This document shows positions 53,399 to 62,139 of a stretch of DNA of 64,000 bases, piece by piece (position 1 is the first letter of the stretch; every line of letters begins with the position of its first letter). Source of the DNA: Sneathiella sp. Lineage in GTDB: Bacteria; Pseudomonadota; Alphaproteobacteria; Sneathiellales; Sneathiellaceae. The translations under genes and the position numbers were made by a program. The stretch lies in assembly GCF_029233945.1 (NCBI RefSeq), contig NZ_JARGOQ010000002.1, positions 17,863 through 81,862 on the forward strand, read 5' to 3'. The notes under the pieces were generated by a model that saw only the letters and a list, made by a program, of their open reading frames with translations, was not told where the DNA came from and made no database searches.

Positions 53399-54388
53399 TC
53401 AGGCGTTGACGTCTATAACGACACGCCCCTGAATTTGGCCTTTAAGAATATCATTCGCGAGAGTCGGCAGGTTGCTCATCGGTTCAAGACGAGTTATATC
53501 CGCAAAGAGCGACTTATCAAGATCCGTTGCCAGCCGTGACCAAGCCTCGATACGTTTTTCCCGTGGAGCCATAACGCTATCGACACCGAGCAGGGAAACT
53601 CCCCGCAGGATGAAGGGAAGAACCGATGTCGGTAGATCATTGCCCCCTGCGAGGCCGCAAGCCGCAACCGCACCGCCATAGTTGGTCTGGGCAATCACCG
53701 ATGCCAGAATATTACTGCCGACGCAATCGACGGCACCCGCCCAGCGTTCCTTATCGAAAGGGCGCCCCTTGCCCATCGTTTCTTCCCGGCTGATAACTTC
53801 CTTGGCGCCAAGTTTTTTCAAATATTCATGGGTTTCTTCTCGGCCGCTCGATGCAATAACCTGATACCCCAGCTTGGCAAGGATCGCAATCGCGACAGAG
53901 CCCACACCGCCTGCGGCACCCGTCACCAGAATATCGCCCTTGTCCGGTGTCACGCCAGCCTTTTCCAGCGCCAGCACGCAAAGCATCGACGTATAGCCCG
54001 CTGTACCGATGGCCATGGCGTCTTGCATGGAAAAAGCGTCCGGCAGCTTGATCAGCCACTCGGATTTGAGCTTCTGCTTCTGGCTATACCCACCCCAGTA
54101 AAGCTCTGACAGGCCATAACCATTGACGATGACCTTGTCACCCGGCTTGAAATCCGCAGACTTGCTTTCCAGCACCGTGCCCGCAAGATCAATGCCGCCA
54201 ACCATCGGCAAGCGGCGCGCAATTCCCTTACCCGAAACAGCGAGGCCATCTTTATAGTTCAGCGTTGAGTAGGAAATTTCGACAAGAACGTCCTCATCGG
54301 GAAGGTCCCCAACGGTCAAATCCTTAAAAACTGCCTGCTGTTTTCCATCCTGATCTTCTATGACCAGAGCCCTGAATGTGTCGCTCAT
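53399..54388 (-). CDS. acuI: Acrylyl-CoA reductase AcuI / YhdH family oxidoreductase
   Basis: 329 residues of the zinc-free medium-chain dehydrogenase type: SYSTLNYKDGLAVSGKGI, PMVGGIDLAGTV, NGYGLSELYWGGYSQKQKLKSEWLIKLP, AMAIGTAGYTSMLCVLALE and the NADPH loop VTGAAGGVGSVAIAILAKLGYQVIASSGR. These are closest to AcuI/YhdH, which reduce acryloyl-CoA to propionyl-CoA. In marine members this detoxifies acrylate from DMSP; no other DMSP gene is seen, so a general acryloyl-CoA role is equally possible. Confidence 0.88.
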   Translation of the reverse strand: MSDTFRALVIEDQDGKQQAVFKDLTVGDLPDEDVLVEISYSTLNYKDGLAVSGKGIARRLPMVGGIDLAGTVLESKSADFKPGDKVIVNGYGLSELYWGGYSQKQKLKSEWLIKLPDAFSMQDAMAIGTAGYTSMLCVLALEKAGVTPDKGDILVTGAAGGVGSVAIAILAKLGYQVIASSGREETHEYLKKLGAKEVISREETMGKGRPFDKERWAGAVDCVGSNILASVIAQTNYGGAVAACGLAGGNDLPTSVLPFILRGVSLLGVDSVMAPREKRIEAWSRLATDLDKSLFADITRLEPMSNLPTLANDILKGQIQGRVVIDVNA

Positions 54389-54547
54389 TTCGATATCCCT
54401 TTAATTATATTTTACCTCTTATAGCCCTTACACCACCGGGAATAAAAGCCAAAATTACATAAGCAATTGATTATTAATGTATTTCTTCTAATATTGATAT
54501 TACAGGCAGAGAGGCTCCCCTGATTTTTAGTAAAATGGAGTAACAAC

Positions 54548-54811
54548 ATGTCAGAGATGGAGAAAATTTTACAAGGCTACGTCTTAACAACCGCAGAGAT
54601 TTTATATCACCTTCCCGACTATCCGGAATTTCTGCAGACTTATATCTGGCAGGAATATGACCTGTCCCCGAAATACCCGACTTTGAAAAAGTTTCTGGAT
54701 TTTTGGGAAGCCGAACTGGACGGGCCACTGCATTCCGTTCGCATTGCTTCGAAAAAGCTGATCAGCCCGAGCGAGTTACGGTATAGTAGCGCCGAGTATC
54801 TGGTGAACTAG
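54548..54811 (+). CDS. usg: Usg family protein
   Basis: 87 residues. LQGYVLTTAEILYHLPDYPEFLQTYIWQEYDLSPKYPTLKKFLDFWEAELDGPLHSVRIA is the conserved Usg core, found almost only in alphaproteobacteria and named from its place next to trpF in Caulobacter. Its function is unknown. GGAG is 7 bases ahead of the ATG. Here no trp gene is nearby, so the historical linkage is not kept. Confidence 0.85.
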   Translation: MSEMEKILQGYVLTTAEILYHLPDYPEFLQTYIWQEYDLSPKYPTLKKFLDFWEAELDGPLHSVRIASKKLISPSELRYSSAEYLVN

Positions 54812-54840
54812 CGCCTCCTTCGGGACGCATCAGAATTTGC

Positions 54841-55263
54841 CTATTCCGGTGGCGCGAACTTCGCGAAAACTTCGGCGCCGGTCATCATCGCCGTCTTGTT
54901 GGCGAAAGAGTAGCAGTCAGGCTTTTCATCGATAAAGATCTAGTGATTCATGACAAAATTGCCATCGTCCTCAAACAGTCCAAGTGGCATGATATACTGC
55001 CCATTGCCTTTGAGCCGATAATAAAGATGCGTGCCACAACTCCTGCAGAATCCGCGCTCGGCCCAATCTGACGAATTAAAAACCGAGATATTTTCATCAC
55101 CTTCGAACGCAACCTCCGATCCACAATCAATCGCCAGGAACGGCCCGCCACCCCATTTCCGGCACATGCGGCAGTGACAGGCTCCTACGTTGTTGTCGGA
55201 CGCTGTCGCGTTGATTTTCACTTCCCCGCAGAGACAGCTTCCTTTTCTTTCGATTCCGATCAT
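54841..55263 (-). pseudogene. GFA-family (Gfa-like zinc) protein interrupted by an amber codon
   Basis: The track shows 107 residues ending FVMNH at a TAG (54940-54942). The same frame continues IFIDEKPDCYSFANKTAMMTGAEVFAKFAPPE to a second TAG at 54841, which is exactly the normal C-terminal part of this family (usually NHQIFIDEKPDYY...). So a single CAG-to-TAG change explains the stop. Zinc ligands are intact: SCLCGEV, CHCRMCRKWGGGPF and CRSCGTHLYYR. The family is named for glutathione-dependent formaldehyde activation, though most members have unknown roles. A truncated product might still fold; sequencing error is the alternative. Confidence 0.82.
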
Positions 55264-55370
55264 GATCAGCGACTCCTACTCATTGTTTCATTTTACAACC
55301 ATATTTGGCTGCAAGTATTCCCTCAAGATGAAAGGATGCAAGAGATTCAAGTTCGTTTATTGGGTTAGGC

Positions 55371-56453
55371 TTAGCCACGAAATCTCCATGTCAGTGTCTC
55401 GCCCGCGAGAAAAGGAACCACCGCCCCATTCGGCGTTTCAACCCGCTCGATAGCCGTTGTCTCCACCGGCTCCAGCGTAACCTCGCCATCGTTCAGAGGC
55501 AGGCCATAAAATTTTGGACCATTCTCCGAGGCAAAGGCTTCCAGCTGGTTGAGGGCGCCTTCCTCTTCAAAAACGGTTGCATAGCTCTCCAGCGCGTAGG
55601 GGGCATTGAACAAACCTGCACAGCCACAGGCCGTTTCCTTATCCTGCACTGCGTGAGGGGCGCTGTCGGTTCCGAGGAAGAATTTTGGCGAGCCCGACGT
55701 CGCCGCCTTCCGAAGCGCGAGACGGTGTTCTTCGCGCTTCGCGATTGGCAGGCAGTAATAATGCGGCCGAATCCCACCTTTAAAAATCGCATTCCGGTTA
55801 AAGGTGAGATGATGCGGTGTAATAGTCGCGGCGATATTAGCAGTGCCTTCCGAGACAAATGCTGCGGCATCGGCTGTGGTAATATGTTCAAACACCACTT
55901 TCAACTCGGGAAAATCCGTGAGGATATTGATCATCACGCGCTCAATAAAGACCGCCTCCCGATCGAAAATATCAATGTCGCCATCGGTTACTTCCCCATG
56001 CACCAGAAGTGGCATCCCGATCCGCTGCATCACTTCCAGTACCGGATATATAATTCGAATATCCGTCACCCCGTGGCTGGAATTCGTGGTCGCATTCGCA
56101 GGATATAACTTTGCCGCCGTAAAAATGCCGGCTTCATGCCCGCGCCGCACTTCGTCAGGGTCAATGCTGTCGGTGAGGTAACATGTCATGAGCGGTGTGA
56201 ATTCCATCCCCCCTGGCAGAGCGGCAAGAATTCGTGCCCGATAGCTTTTCGCTGCGGCCACCGTTGTCACAGGCGGCACGAGGTTGGGCATAATGATGGC
56301 CCGTGCAAACTGCCGCGCGGTATATTCCGCAACCGTGTTGAGCATGTCCCCGTCCCGCAAATGAACATGCCAGTCATCGGGCCTTCGAATGGTTATCACT
56401 GTTCGATTGCTCGCCTGGAAGGAAGTCTTCGGTCCGCTGTCGGCCTGGCTCAT
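55371..56453 (-). CDS. pyrC: Dihydroorotase (type II)
   Basis: 360 residues from ATG 56453; the track's TTG at 56468 is five codons earlier. [13 protein letters not shown] holds the first two metal histidines. The carbamylated lysine is in [21 protein letters not shown], further histidines in LLVHGEV and [11 protein letters not shown], and the catalytic aspartate in [14 protein letters not shown]. It closes dihydroorotate in pyrimidine synthesis; the class is that of E. coli PyrC. It is divergent from ygfZ. Confidence 0.96.
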   Translation of the reverse strand: MSQADSGPKTSFQASNRTVITIRRPDDWHVHLRDGDMLNTVAEYTARQFARAIIMPNLVPPVTTVAAAKSYRARILAALPGGMEFTPLMTCYLTDSIDPDEVRRGHEAGIFTAAKLYPANATTNSSHGVTDIRIIYPVLEVMQRIGMPLLVHGEVTDGDIDIFDREAVFIERVMINILTDFPELKVVFEHITTADAAAFVSEGTANIAATITPHHLTFNRNAIFKGGIRPHYYCLPIAKREEHRLALRKAATSGSPKFFLGTDSAPHAVQDKETACGCAGLFNAPYALESYATVFEEEGALNQLEAFASENGPKFYGLPLNDGEVTLEPVETTAIERVETPNGAVVPFLAGETLTWRFRG

Positions 56454-56583
56454 ATCGGGATTCCACAAGTAAAGTCAAAATTGCGGTTTCTTCATAATAC
56501 GCATACCCTCTCTTGCCAAGAGCGCGTTCCTGTCATACCTGTAAGAGGCATTCGGGATTTGACCCGAATTTGGAAAGAAACGC

Positions 56584-57471
56584 ATGGCAAATTTGACAGT
56601 CGCACAATTGGAAAGCCGCACTGTCCTTGTCCTGACAGGCAAGGATGTCTGGGACTTTCTACAGAACCTCATCACAAATGACATGAAGGGGGTGAGCGGC
56701 GCATCAGGGATTTATGCGGCGCTTCTGACGGCGCAAGGCAAGTTCCTCCATGACTTTTTTGTTCTGAAGTCCGGGGACAGCTATCTCGTTGATTGTACGG
56801 CGGATCGGAAGAATGATCTTATCCGCCGCCTGACTCTCTATAAGCTTCGGGCCGATGTCTCCATCACCGAGAGCGATCAGAGCATTTTTGCCCTGTTTGG
56901 AGAAGATGCTCATGCCGCCGCCAACCTCCCGGAGAAAATAGGCGTGGTGGAAGAGCGCGGGGCACTCTATTTGGCCGATCCACGTAATCTGGCGCTTGGC
57001 GTGCGCGTATATGCTGGCACAGATTTCGATCCCGCAACTCAATTCCCCGCAGCGACTCTTGCAGCGGAAGAAGCATATGAAACGCATCGGCTACGCCTCG
57101 GTATTCCGGAAGCCGCGCGCGATATTCTTCCGGAAAAGAATTTCCTGCTGGAGGCAAATTTCGAAGAACTCAACGGTGTCAGCTTCACCAAGGGTTGCTA
57201 TGTCGGACAGGAACTAACGGCCCGCACCAAACATCGAGCGAAAATCAAGAAGCGCCTGTTTCGAATTGAATATGACGGGGAGCTTCATGAGGGCGACAAG
57301 ATTACCCATCAAGCCCGCGAGATCGCCGAAATACGCTCTTTCTCCGACGGGCAAGGCATCGCGCTCGTCCGCCTTGAAAGCCTCTCCACGCCTCCCGATG
57401 AACTGGAACCCGCCGGGGTTAAACTTATCCAACCTGATTACGTAGATATCCCGGCTTTGGAGAATCAATAA
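56584..57471 (+). CDS. ygfZ: Folate-binding Fe-S cluster protein YgfZ (GcvT-like)
   Basis: 295 residues. The start MANLTVAQLESRTVLVLTGKDVWDFLQNLITNDM and the signature KGCYVGQELTARTKHRAKIKKRLF (the K-G-C-Y-x-G-Q-E motif with its redox cysteine) mark YgfZ/IBA57. It binds tetrahydrofolate and helps assemble or repair certain iron-sulfur enzymes. A likely beneficiary in this window is the Fe-S-rich fumarase and formate dehydrogenase, but that is only inference. Confidence 0.93.
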   Translation: MANLTVAQLESRTVLVLTGKDVWDFLQNLITNDMKGVSGASGIYAALLTAQGKFLHDFFVLKSGDSYLVDCTADRKNDLIRRLTLYKLRADVSITESDQSIFALFGEDAHAAANLPEKIGVVEERGALYLADPRNLALGVRVYAGTDFDPATQFPAATLAAEEAYETHRLRLGIPEAARDILPEKNFLLEANFEELNGVSFTKGCYVGQELTARTKHRAKIKKRLFRIEYDGELHEGDKITHQAREIAEIRSFSDGQGIALVRLESLSTPPDELEPAGVKLIQPDYVDIPALENQ

Positions 57472-57552
57472 CGCCAATTTCACCTTGCCTTGGCAAGATA
57501 TTTCCCGTAAATAATAAGAACAAATCATGAACATTAGGACGGGAGGGATGAA

Positions 57553-57924
57553 ATGTTGGATCACATATCTATCGGCATTACAAATCGGGAGAAATCGAAA
57601 GCCTTTTATGATGCGGTGCTATCCACCATCGGCCTCAAGAAAGTCGCGGATTATGGCGAAACCATCGCCTATGGACCATCGCGCAGAGATCCGTTTTTCT
57701 GGCTGGTTGAGCATGAAAATATCGGCGAAGCACGGGGCTTTCACTTTGCCTTTCGCGCGCCGGACCGGGCCTCCATACACGCCTTTCATGAAACTGCCCT
57801 CGTCCATGGTGGAACGGATAACGGCGGGCCCGGAAAACGGGAGTATGAAGAAAATTACTATGCGGCATTTGTCCTTGATCCCGACGGCAATAAGATCGAA
57901 GCTGTCTGCTTCAAGCCGGAGTAG
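57553..57924 (+). CDS. VOC family protein
   Basis: 123 residues of the glyoxalase/bleomycin-resistance fold: MLDHISIGITNREKSKAFYDAVLSTIGLKKV (histidine ligand), GFHFAFRAPDRASIHAFHETAL and a C-terminal YYAAFVLDPDGNKIEAVCFKP (glutamate ligand). These are typical of uncharacterised lactoylglutathione-lyase-like proteins. GGGAGG precedes the ATG. The MBL-fold gene begins 12 bases later, suggesting joint expression. Confidence 0.85.
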   Translation: MLDHISIGITNREKSKAFYDAVLSTIGLKKVADYGETIAYGPSRRDPFFWLVEHENIGEARGFHFAFRAPDRASIHAFHETALVHGGTDNGGPGKREYEENYYAAFVLDPDGNKIEAVCFKPE

Positions 57925-57936
57925 GAAAGAGATTAT

Positions 57937-58662
57937 ATGATTCGCGTGACCGCTCGTGACTGGTATCGGGTTCAGAAGGCCGGGGATGATGTCACTCTGA
58001 TCGACGAGCCCTATATCAAGCCCTTTTACCGCTGCAACATCTGGCATATCCGCGGACGGGACCATGATGCGTTGATCGATAGCGGAATGGGCGTGGTAAG
58101 CTTGCGCGCGCATATTCCGCTGGTTACCGAAAAACCATTGACGGCCATTGCAAGCCATAGCCATTTCGATCACGTCGGCTGCCATCATGAATTTGAGACA
58201 AGGGCGGCCCATCGGAAAGAGGCCGATATCCTCGCGCATCCGACGCGGGCCAATACGCTGGCGGAGGAATATGCGACGGACGATATCTTTGACAGACTTC
58301 CGCCGGCGCCATATCGGTCTGACCTCTATTCAGTGAAATCAGCGCCGGTGACAAAGTTTTTGGAAGACGGGGATATTGTCGACTTGGGTGACCGATGGTT
58401 TGAGGTGCTGCATCTTTCCGGCCATTCCCCCGGCGGGCTCGCACTTTTTGAAAGGGCGAGCGGCATCCTTTTTTCCGGCGATACTATTTATGACGGCCCT
58501 CTGGTGGAAAATGTATATCATTCCAATGCGGAGGATTATTACAGCTCCATGCTCCGGCTGAGAACTCTTTCGCCTCGCGTCGTACATGGCGGCCATTTTG
58601 GCAGCTTCGATGGCGCGCAGTATAAAACCCTGATAGAAAACTGGCTGAAAACACATGATTAG
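57937..58662 (+). CDS. MBL-fold metallo-hydrolase
   Basis: 241 residues. SHSHFDHVGCHHEF is the HxHxDH metal motif. GHSPGGLALFE, GILFSGDTIYDGP and VVHGGHFGSFD give the later metal ligands. A glyoxalase-II-like or lactonase-like hydrolase is likely. With the VOC gene just upstream, a two-step aldehyde detoxification pair is conceivable but not shown. Tag glycosylase follows 14 bases later. Confidence 0.86.
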   Translation: MIRVTARDWYRVQKAGDDVTLIDEPYIKPFYRCNIWHIRGRDHDALIDSGMGVVSLRAHIPLVTEKPLTAIASHSHFDHVGCHHEFETRAAHRKEADILAHPTRANTLAEEYATDDIFDRLPPAPYRSDLYSVKSAPVTKFLEDGDIVDLGDRWFEVLHLSGHSPGGLALFERASGILFSGDTIYDGPLVENVYHSNAEDYYSSMLRLRTLSPRVVHGGHFGSFDGAQYKTLIENWLKTHD

Positions 58663-58676
58663 GAGGAAGCGGATAG

Positions 58677-59252
58677 ATGGCTGAAGGCTGCACCTGGTAC
58701 GGGGATGACCCCTTTTACAAGGCCTATCATGATGAAGAATGGGGCGTACCTGTGTATGACGGCCGCGCACTCTATGAGAAACTTATTCTCGACGGGTTTC
58801 AGGCCGGACTTTCCTGGATCACGATTTTACGAAAGCGGGAGAATTTTATTGCTGCCTTCGATAACTTCAACCCTGAAATCATTGCGCGTTATGACGATAC
58901 CAAGGTGGAAGCCCTGATGCAGGATAGCAGCATCATCCGCAACCGCGCTAAAATCCTTGGGACCATCAAAGGGGCGCAGCTTTTTCTGGAAATTGAGGAA
59001 AAAGAGGACGGCGGCTTCTCAAACTTGCTCTGGAATTACCTTGATGGAACGCCATTGCAAAACAGCTGGCAGTCAATGAGTGACGTGCCAGCGGAAACCG
59101 ATCTCAGCCAAGCCATTTCAAAAGATCTGAAAAAACGCGGATTTAAATTCGTCGGCCCGACCATCGTCTATGCCTTTATGCAAGCGGTCGGCATGATCAA
59201 TGACCATGTGGTGAGCTGTCCGCGCCATGAAGAGGTCAAGAGGCTTGCATGA
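58677..59252 (+). CDS. tag: DNA-3-methyladenine glycosylase I
   Basis: 191 residues. CTWYGDDPFYKAYHDEEWGVPVYDGRALYEKLILDGFQAGLSWITILRKRENF is the Tag signature, with the zinc-binding cysteine near the N terminus and HVVSCPRH at the C terminus completing the zinc snap. It removes 3-methyladenine in base-excision repair. AGGAGG is 10 bases upstream of ATG. Confidence 0.95.
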   Translation: MAEGCTWYGDDPFYKAYHDEEWGVPVYDGRALYEKLILDGFQAGLSWITILRKRENFIAAFDNFNPEIIARYDDTKVEALMQDSSIIRNRAKILGTIKGAQLFLEIEEKEDGGFSNLLWNYLDGTPLQNSWQSMSDVPAETDLSQAISKDLKKRGFKFVGPTIVYAFMQAVGMINDHVVSCPRHEEVKRLA

Positions 59253-59386
59253 GGCAAGAGATTCTGGAAGAAGCAGCGTGTTTTTGTGAGAAAAATGGGA
59301 ATTTGCACAGGAGAAACCGACTACTGCGTCTCCGCGATGAGCTTCTCTTTTGCAGCACACAAAGTTTGACAGAATAGGAGAGAACA

Positions 59387-59725
59387 CTGGAACCCCGTCT
59401 CAAGGCTGAACTCTGGATCAAAGCCCATATCCGCAAATGCGCCACGCTTAACGTACCCGTCATGGTAACCCGGCGCGGCGATGAGACGGCGGGCTCTGTT
59501 CTGCTTAAAATAAACCGCTTGGGACCGGGCTGCATGGTTCTCTCCCCTACCACGAATTTCGAGGACGGCGCGCGTATGTGGTTAAAAGGGACGGGCTCGG
59601 ACTGGGTTGAGGAAACGGATGCCGACGCCTATATTGAAAGACGGATAAAGAATGATCCCGATCTATGGGTGCTGGAAATCGAGGATCGGGAAGGTCGCGC
59701 ATTTCTGAATGAAAAAATTGAATAA
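59387..59725 (+). CDS. DUF1491 family protein (probable CTG start)
   Basis: 112 residues if translation starts at CTG 59387. The track's ATG at 59462 loses the family's N-terminal strand, which the upstream codons encode (EPRLKAELWIKAHIRKCATLNVPVMVTRRGDETAGSVLLKINRL). The frame is closed by TAG at 59375, and no ATG/GTG/TTG lies between; AGGAG is 6 bases before the CTG. The C-terminal ETDADAYIERRIKNDPDLWVLEIEDREGRAFL is typical of DUF1491, a small alphaproteobacterial family without known function. It stands alone between tag and thyA. Confidence 0.82.
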   Translation: MEPRLKAELWIKAHIRKCATLNVPVMVTRRGDETAGSVLLKINRLGPGCMVLSPTTNFEDGARMWLKGTGSDWVEETDADAYIERRIKNDPDLWVLEIEDREGRAFLNEKIE

Positions 59726-59832
59726 GTTCGTGCTTGCCGCAAGGTAATCTCGCTTAATTTTGGCTGGCATTCAGTATGGGCATGATTTACCCTGCCACTA
59801 CATTTGCTACAAATCTGAATGGAAATCACCTG

Positions 59833-60627
59833 ATGCAACAATATCTAGATCTTTTGCGCACCGTACGCCATCAGGGCGCTTTCAAGCCGGATCGCACGGG
59901 CGTCGGGACCTATAGCATTTTCGGCCATCAGATGCGTTTCGATCTCGCAAAGGGATTCCCGGTGCTCACGACCAAGAAGCTGCACCTCAAATCCATCATA
60001 CATGAACTGCTCTGGTTCCTGTCGGGCGAGACAAATATCCGATATCTCAAGGAAAATGGCGTTCGGATATGGGATGAATGGGCCGATGAGAATGGCGACC
60101 TCGGCCCTGTTTATGGCGCGCAGTGGCGATCCTGGCCATGTCCCGATGGCGGCTCGATCGATCAGATTGCCAATCTCATCCACCAGATCAAGACCAACCC
60201 GAATTCCCGTCGACTAATCGTCAGTGCCTGGAATCCGGCGGAAGTGGACAATATGGCGCTTCCACCCTGTCACTGCCTGTTCCAGTTTTATGTGGCGGAC
60301 GGCAAACTTTCTTGCCAACTCTACCAACGCAGCGCCGATGTGTTCCTCGGCGTCCCCTTCAATATCGCCTCCTACGCCCTGCTGACCATGATGGTCGCGC
60401 AAGTGTGTGATATGGAGCCCGGAGAGTTTATCCACAGCTTCGGCGATACGCATCTTTACGCCAATCATCTGGAGCAGGCGGATCTGCAGCTTGAACGCAT
60501 CCCGGGAAAACTGCCCATCATGCAGATAAACCCGGAGGTTAAAGACATCTTTGCCTTCACCTTTGAGGATTTCAAACTGGAGGGGTATCAGGCGGCGGCG
60601 CATATTCCGGCGCAGGTTGCCGTATAG
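59833..60627 (+). CDS. thyA: Thymidylate synthase
   Basis: 264 residues from ATG 59833, the same length as E. coli ThyA; the track start 19 codons earlier is not conserved. The folate/dUMP motifs are complete: [29 protein letters not shown], catalytic cysteine in [36 protein letters not shown] and [15 protein letters not shown]. It makes dTMP from dUMP with methylene-tetrahydrofolate. folA follows six bases later. Confidence 0.97.
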   Translation: MQQYLDLLRTVRHQGAFKPDRTGVGTYSIFGHQMRFDLAKGFPVLTTKKLHLKSIIHELLWFLSGETNIRYLKENGVRIWDEWADENGDLGPVYGAQWRSWPCPDGGSIDQIANLIHQIKTNPNSRRLIVSAWNPAEVDNMALPPCHCLFQFYVADGKLSCQLYQRSADVFLGVPFNIASYALLTMMVAQVCDMEPGEFIHSFGDTHLYANHLEQADLQLERIPGKLPIMQINPEVKDIFAFTFEDFKLEGYQAAAHIPAQVAV

Positions 60628-60633
60628 GTCGCT

Positions 60634-61152
60634 ATGTCCTCCATTCTCCTCTCAGCCATGGTCGCTGTATCTGAAAATCAGGTGATCGGCATCGATAACG
60701 GCTTGCCCTGGCGCCTTTCCAACGACCTGAAATGGTTCAAGAAAGTCACCATGGAAAAGCCGATCATCATGGGACGAAAGACGTTTGAGTCACTGCCCGG
60801 CCTGCTTCCCGGCCGGCCCCACATCGTGATTACCCGCGATCCCGACTTCTCCGTTGACGGGGCCGTTGTCGTACATAGTCTGAAAGATGCTTTGATTGCG
60901 GGCGAAGAAGCCGCGCAACAAATTGGCGCAGAAGAAATGGTGATTATCGGCGGCGCCGAGATCTACCGCCAAGCCATGGAAAAGCTGGATTTGATTTATC
61001 TGACGCGGGTTCATACGGAAATAGAAGGTGATACATATTTCCCTGAGCTTGACCCCGCCGATTGGACCGAATTATCCCATGAGTTTTATGAAAAATCCGA
61101 AAAAGACATGTTCGATCACAGCTTTATCCGTCTCAGGCGAAAGCGGCCATAA
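60634..61152 (+). CDS. folA: Dihydrofolate reductase
   Basis: 172 residues. MVAVSENQVIGIDNGLPWRLSNDLKWFKKVTMEKPIIMGRKTFESLPGLLPGRPHIVITRD contains the NADPH/folate-binding core; VIIGGAEIYRQAM is the second nucleotide motif and YLTRVHTEIEGDTYFPE the last. It regenerates tetrahydrofolate after ThyA, the usual thyA-folA pair. Confidence 0.96.
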   Translation: MSSILLSAMVAVSENQVIGIDNGLPWRLSNDLKWFKKVTMEKPIIMGRKTFESLPGLLPGRPHIVITRDPDFSVDGAVVVHSLKDALIAGEEAAQQIGAEEMVIIGGAEIYRQAMEKLDLIYLTRVHTEIEGDTYFPELDPADWTELSHEFYEKSEKDMFDHSFIRLRRKRP

Positions 61153-61212
61153 AAAATTAGAGGCGATCACCCCTTTTAAAATCAACGTAAAAGAATTATA
61201 TTAAAGCCGTTG

Positions 61213-61288
61213 GGTAACCAACTATGGCGATAAACGTTGCATGGAATAAACGTTGCGGACCCGGGGGCGGTACCCGGCGCCTCCACCA
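61213..61288 (+). ncRNA. ssrA: Two-piece tmRNA, acceptor piece (permuted ssrA)
   Basis: GGACCCGGGGGCGGTACCCGGCGCCTCCACCA at the end forms the T arm and the 3' acceptor strand with encoded CCA (61286-61288), as in alphaproteobacterial tmRNA. CGCCTCC pairs with GGGGGCG of the coding piece 41 bases downstream. In the permuted gene the 3' end of the mature molecule comes first. The left boundary is approximate. An 11-base direct repeat ATAAACGTTGC occurs twice inside. Confidence 0.85.
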
Positions 61289-61328
61289 TAAAGGCAGAGA
61301 TATTGAAGTAAATGGCTGTCTTTTTGAT

Positions 61329-61500
61329 GGGGGCGAAATAGGCTCGACGCGCGCAGTAAAGATGTAATTTTTGCCCGGCATGATACCACCGACATCGGGT
61401 CATTTTTATAAATGCTAACGATAATAACGAAGCATTTGCCGTAGCTGCTTAATTGCACTACACGGGGTTCGGAGGGGCACCTGGCAACAGAAGCCCCTCC
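61329..61500 (+). ncRNA. ssrA: Two-piece tmRNA, coding piece (permuted ssrA)
   Basis: Begins GGGGGCGAAATAGGCTCGAC, the tRNA-like 5' acceptor/D-arm half. The tag frame at 61414-61452 reads GCT AAC GAT AAT AAC GAA GCA TTT GCC GTA GCT GCT TAA, that is ANDNNEAFAVAA and stop, a normal degron ending in AVAA. After it a stem GGAGGGGC / GCCCCTCC forms the last helix. Both pieces together rescue stalled ribosomes with SmpB. The intervening spacer (61289-61328) is presumably removed. The 3' end is approximate. Confidence 0.9.
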
Positions 61501-61599
61501 ACTTGTTTATATCACGCGATGCTTTTCTCGGTATCTCGTCGCATAAATTGAATTAATGTAATTAAGTAAAAAGCGTCGGAGGCGGGGGTTATTCAAGAC

Positions 61600-62085
61600 A
61601 TGAATGACGAAATCAATTACACGAAAATGGTTGAAAATGCGCTGTTGGAGGTTGTTCGCAACGCACTTCGGCATGCTGCCGTCAACGGCCTGCCCGGCGA
61701 CCAGCATTTCTATATTACCTTTAAAACCTCCTTCCCCGGAGTATCCGTGCCAACGCATCTGTCCGAGCGCTACAAAGATGAAATGACAATAGTGCTGCAG
61801 CATCAATTCTGGGATATCGTGGTAGAGCAGGACTATTTTACTGTCGATCTGAGTTTTAATCACAAACGCGAGACGCTAAAAGTTCCATTCGATGCTTTAA
61901 CGGCTTTTGCTGATCCGTCAGTACAGTTCGGCCTGCAGTTCTCGGTGACGGCACCGGAAAGCGAGATTGCGCCCGCTCCTGAAGCTACTCTCACGGAACC
62001 TTCTGAAGCTGCAGATGAGGAAGCAAGCGATGCGCCCGAGAAACAAGGGGAAGTAATAACCCTTGATGCGTTCCGTAAAAAATAG
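61600..62085 (+). CDS. sspB: ClpXP adaptor SspB (alpha type)
   Basis: 161 residues. NYTKMVENALLEVVRNALRHAAVNGLPGDQHFYITFKTSFPGVSVPTHLSERYKDEMTIVLQHQFWDIVVEQDYFTVDLSFNHKRETLKVPFDALTAFADPS is the SspB-alpha substrate-binding domain. An acidic, flexible linker follows, and the tail GEVITLDAFRKK is the ClpX-docking peptide. SspB tethers ssrA-tagged proteins to ClpXP. It lies about 100 bases after the tmRNA gene that makes its substrate tag. Confidence 0.94.
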   Translation: MNDEINYTKMVENALLEVVRNALRHAAVNGLPGDQHFYITFKTSFPGVSVPTHLSERYKDEMTIVLQHQFWDIVVEQDYFTVDLSFNHKRETLKVPFDALTAFADPSVQFGLQFSVTAPESEIAPAPEATLTEPSEAADEEASDAPEKQGEVITLDAFRKK

Positions 62086-62139
62086 CTAATCTTCCGAACA
62101 TCCAATTCTTCTGTTTCGATATCAATTGAAAGCCAGCCC

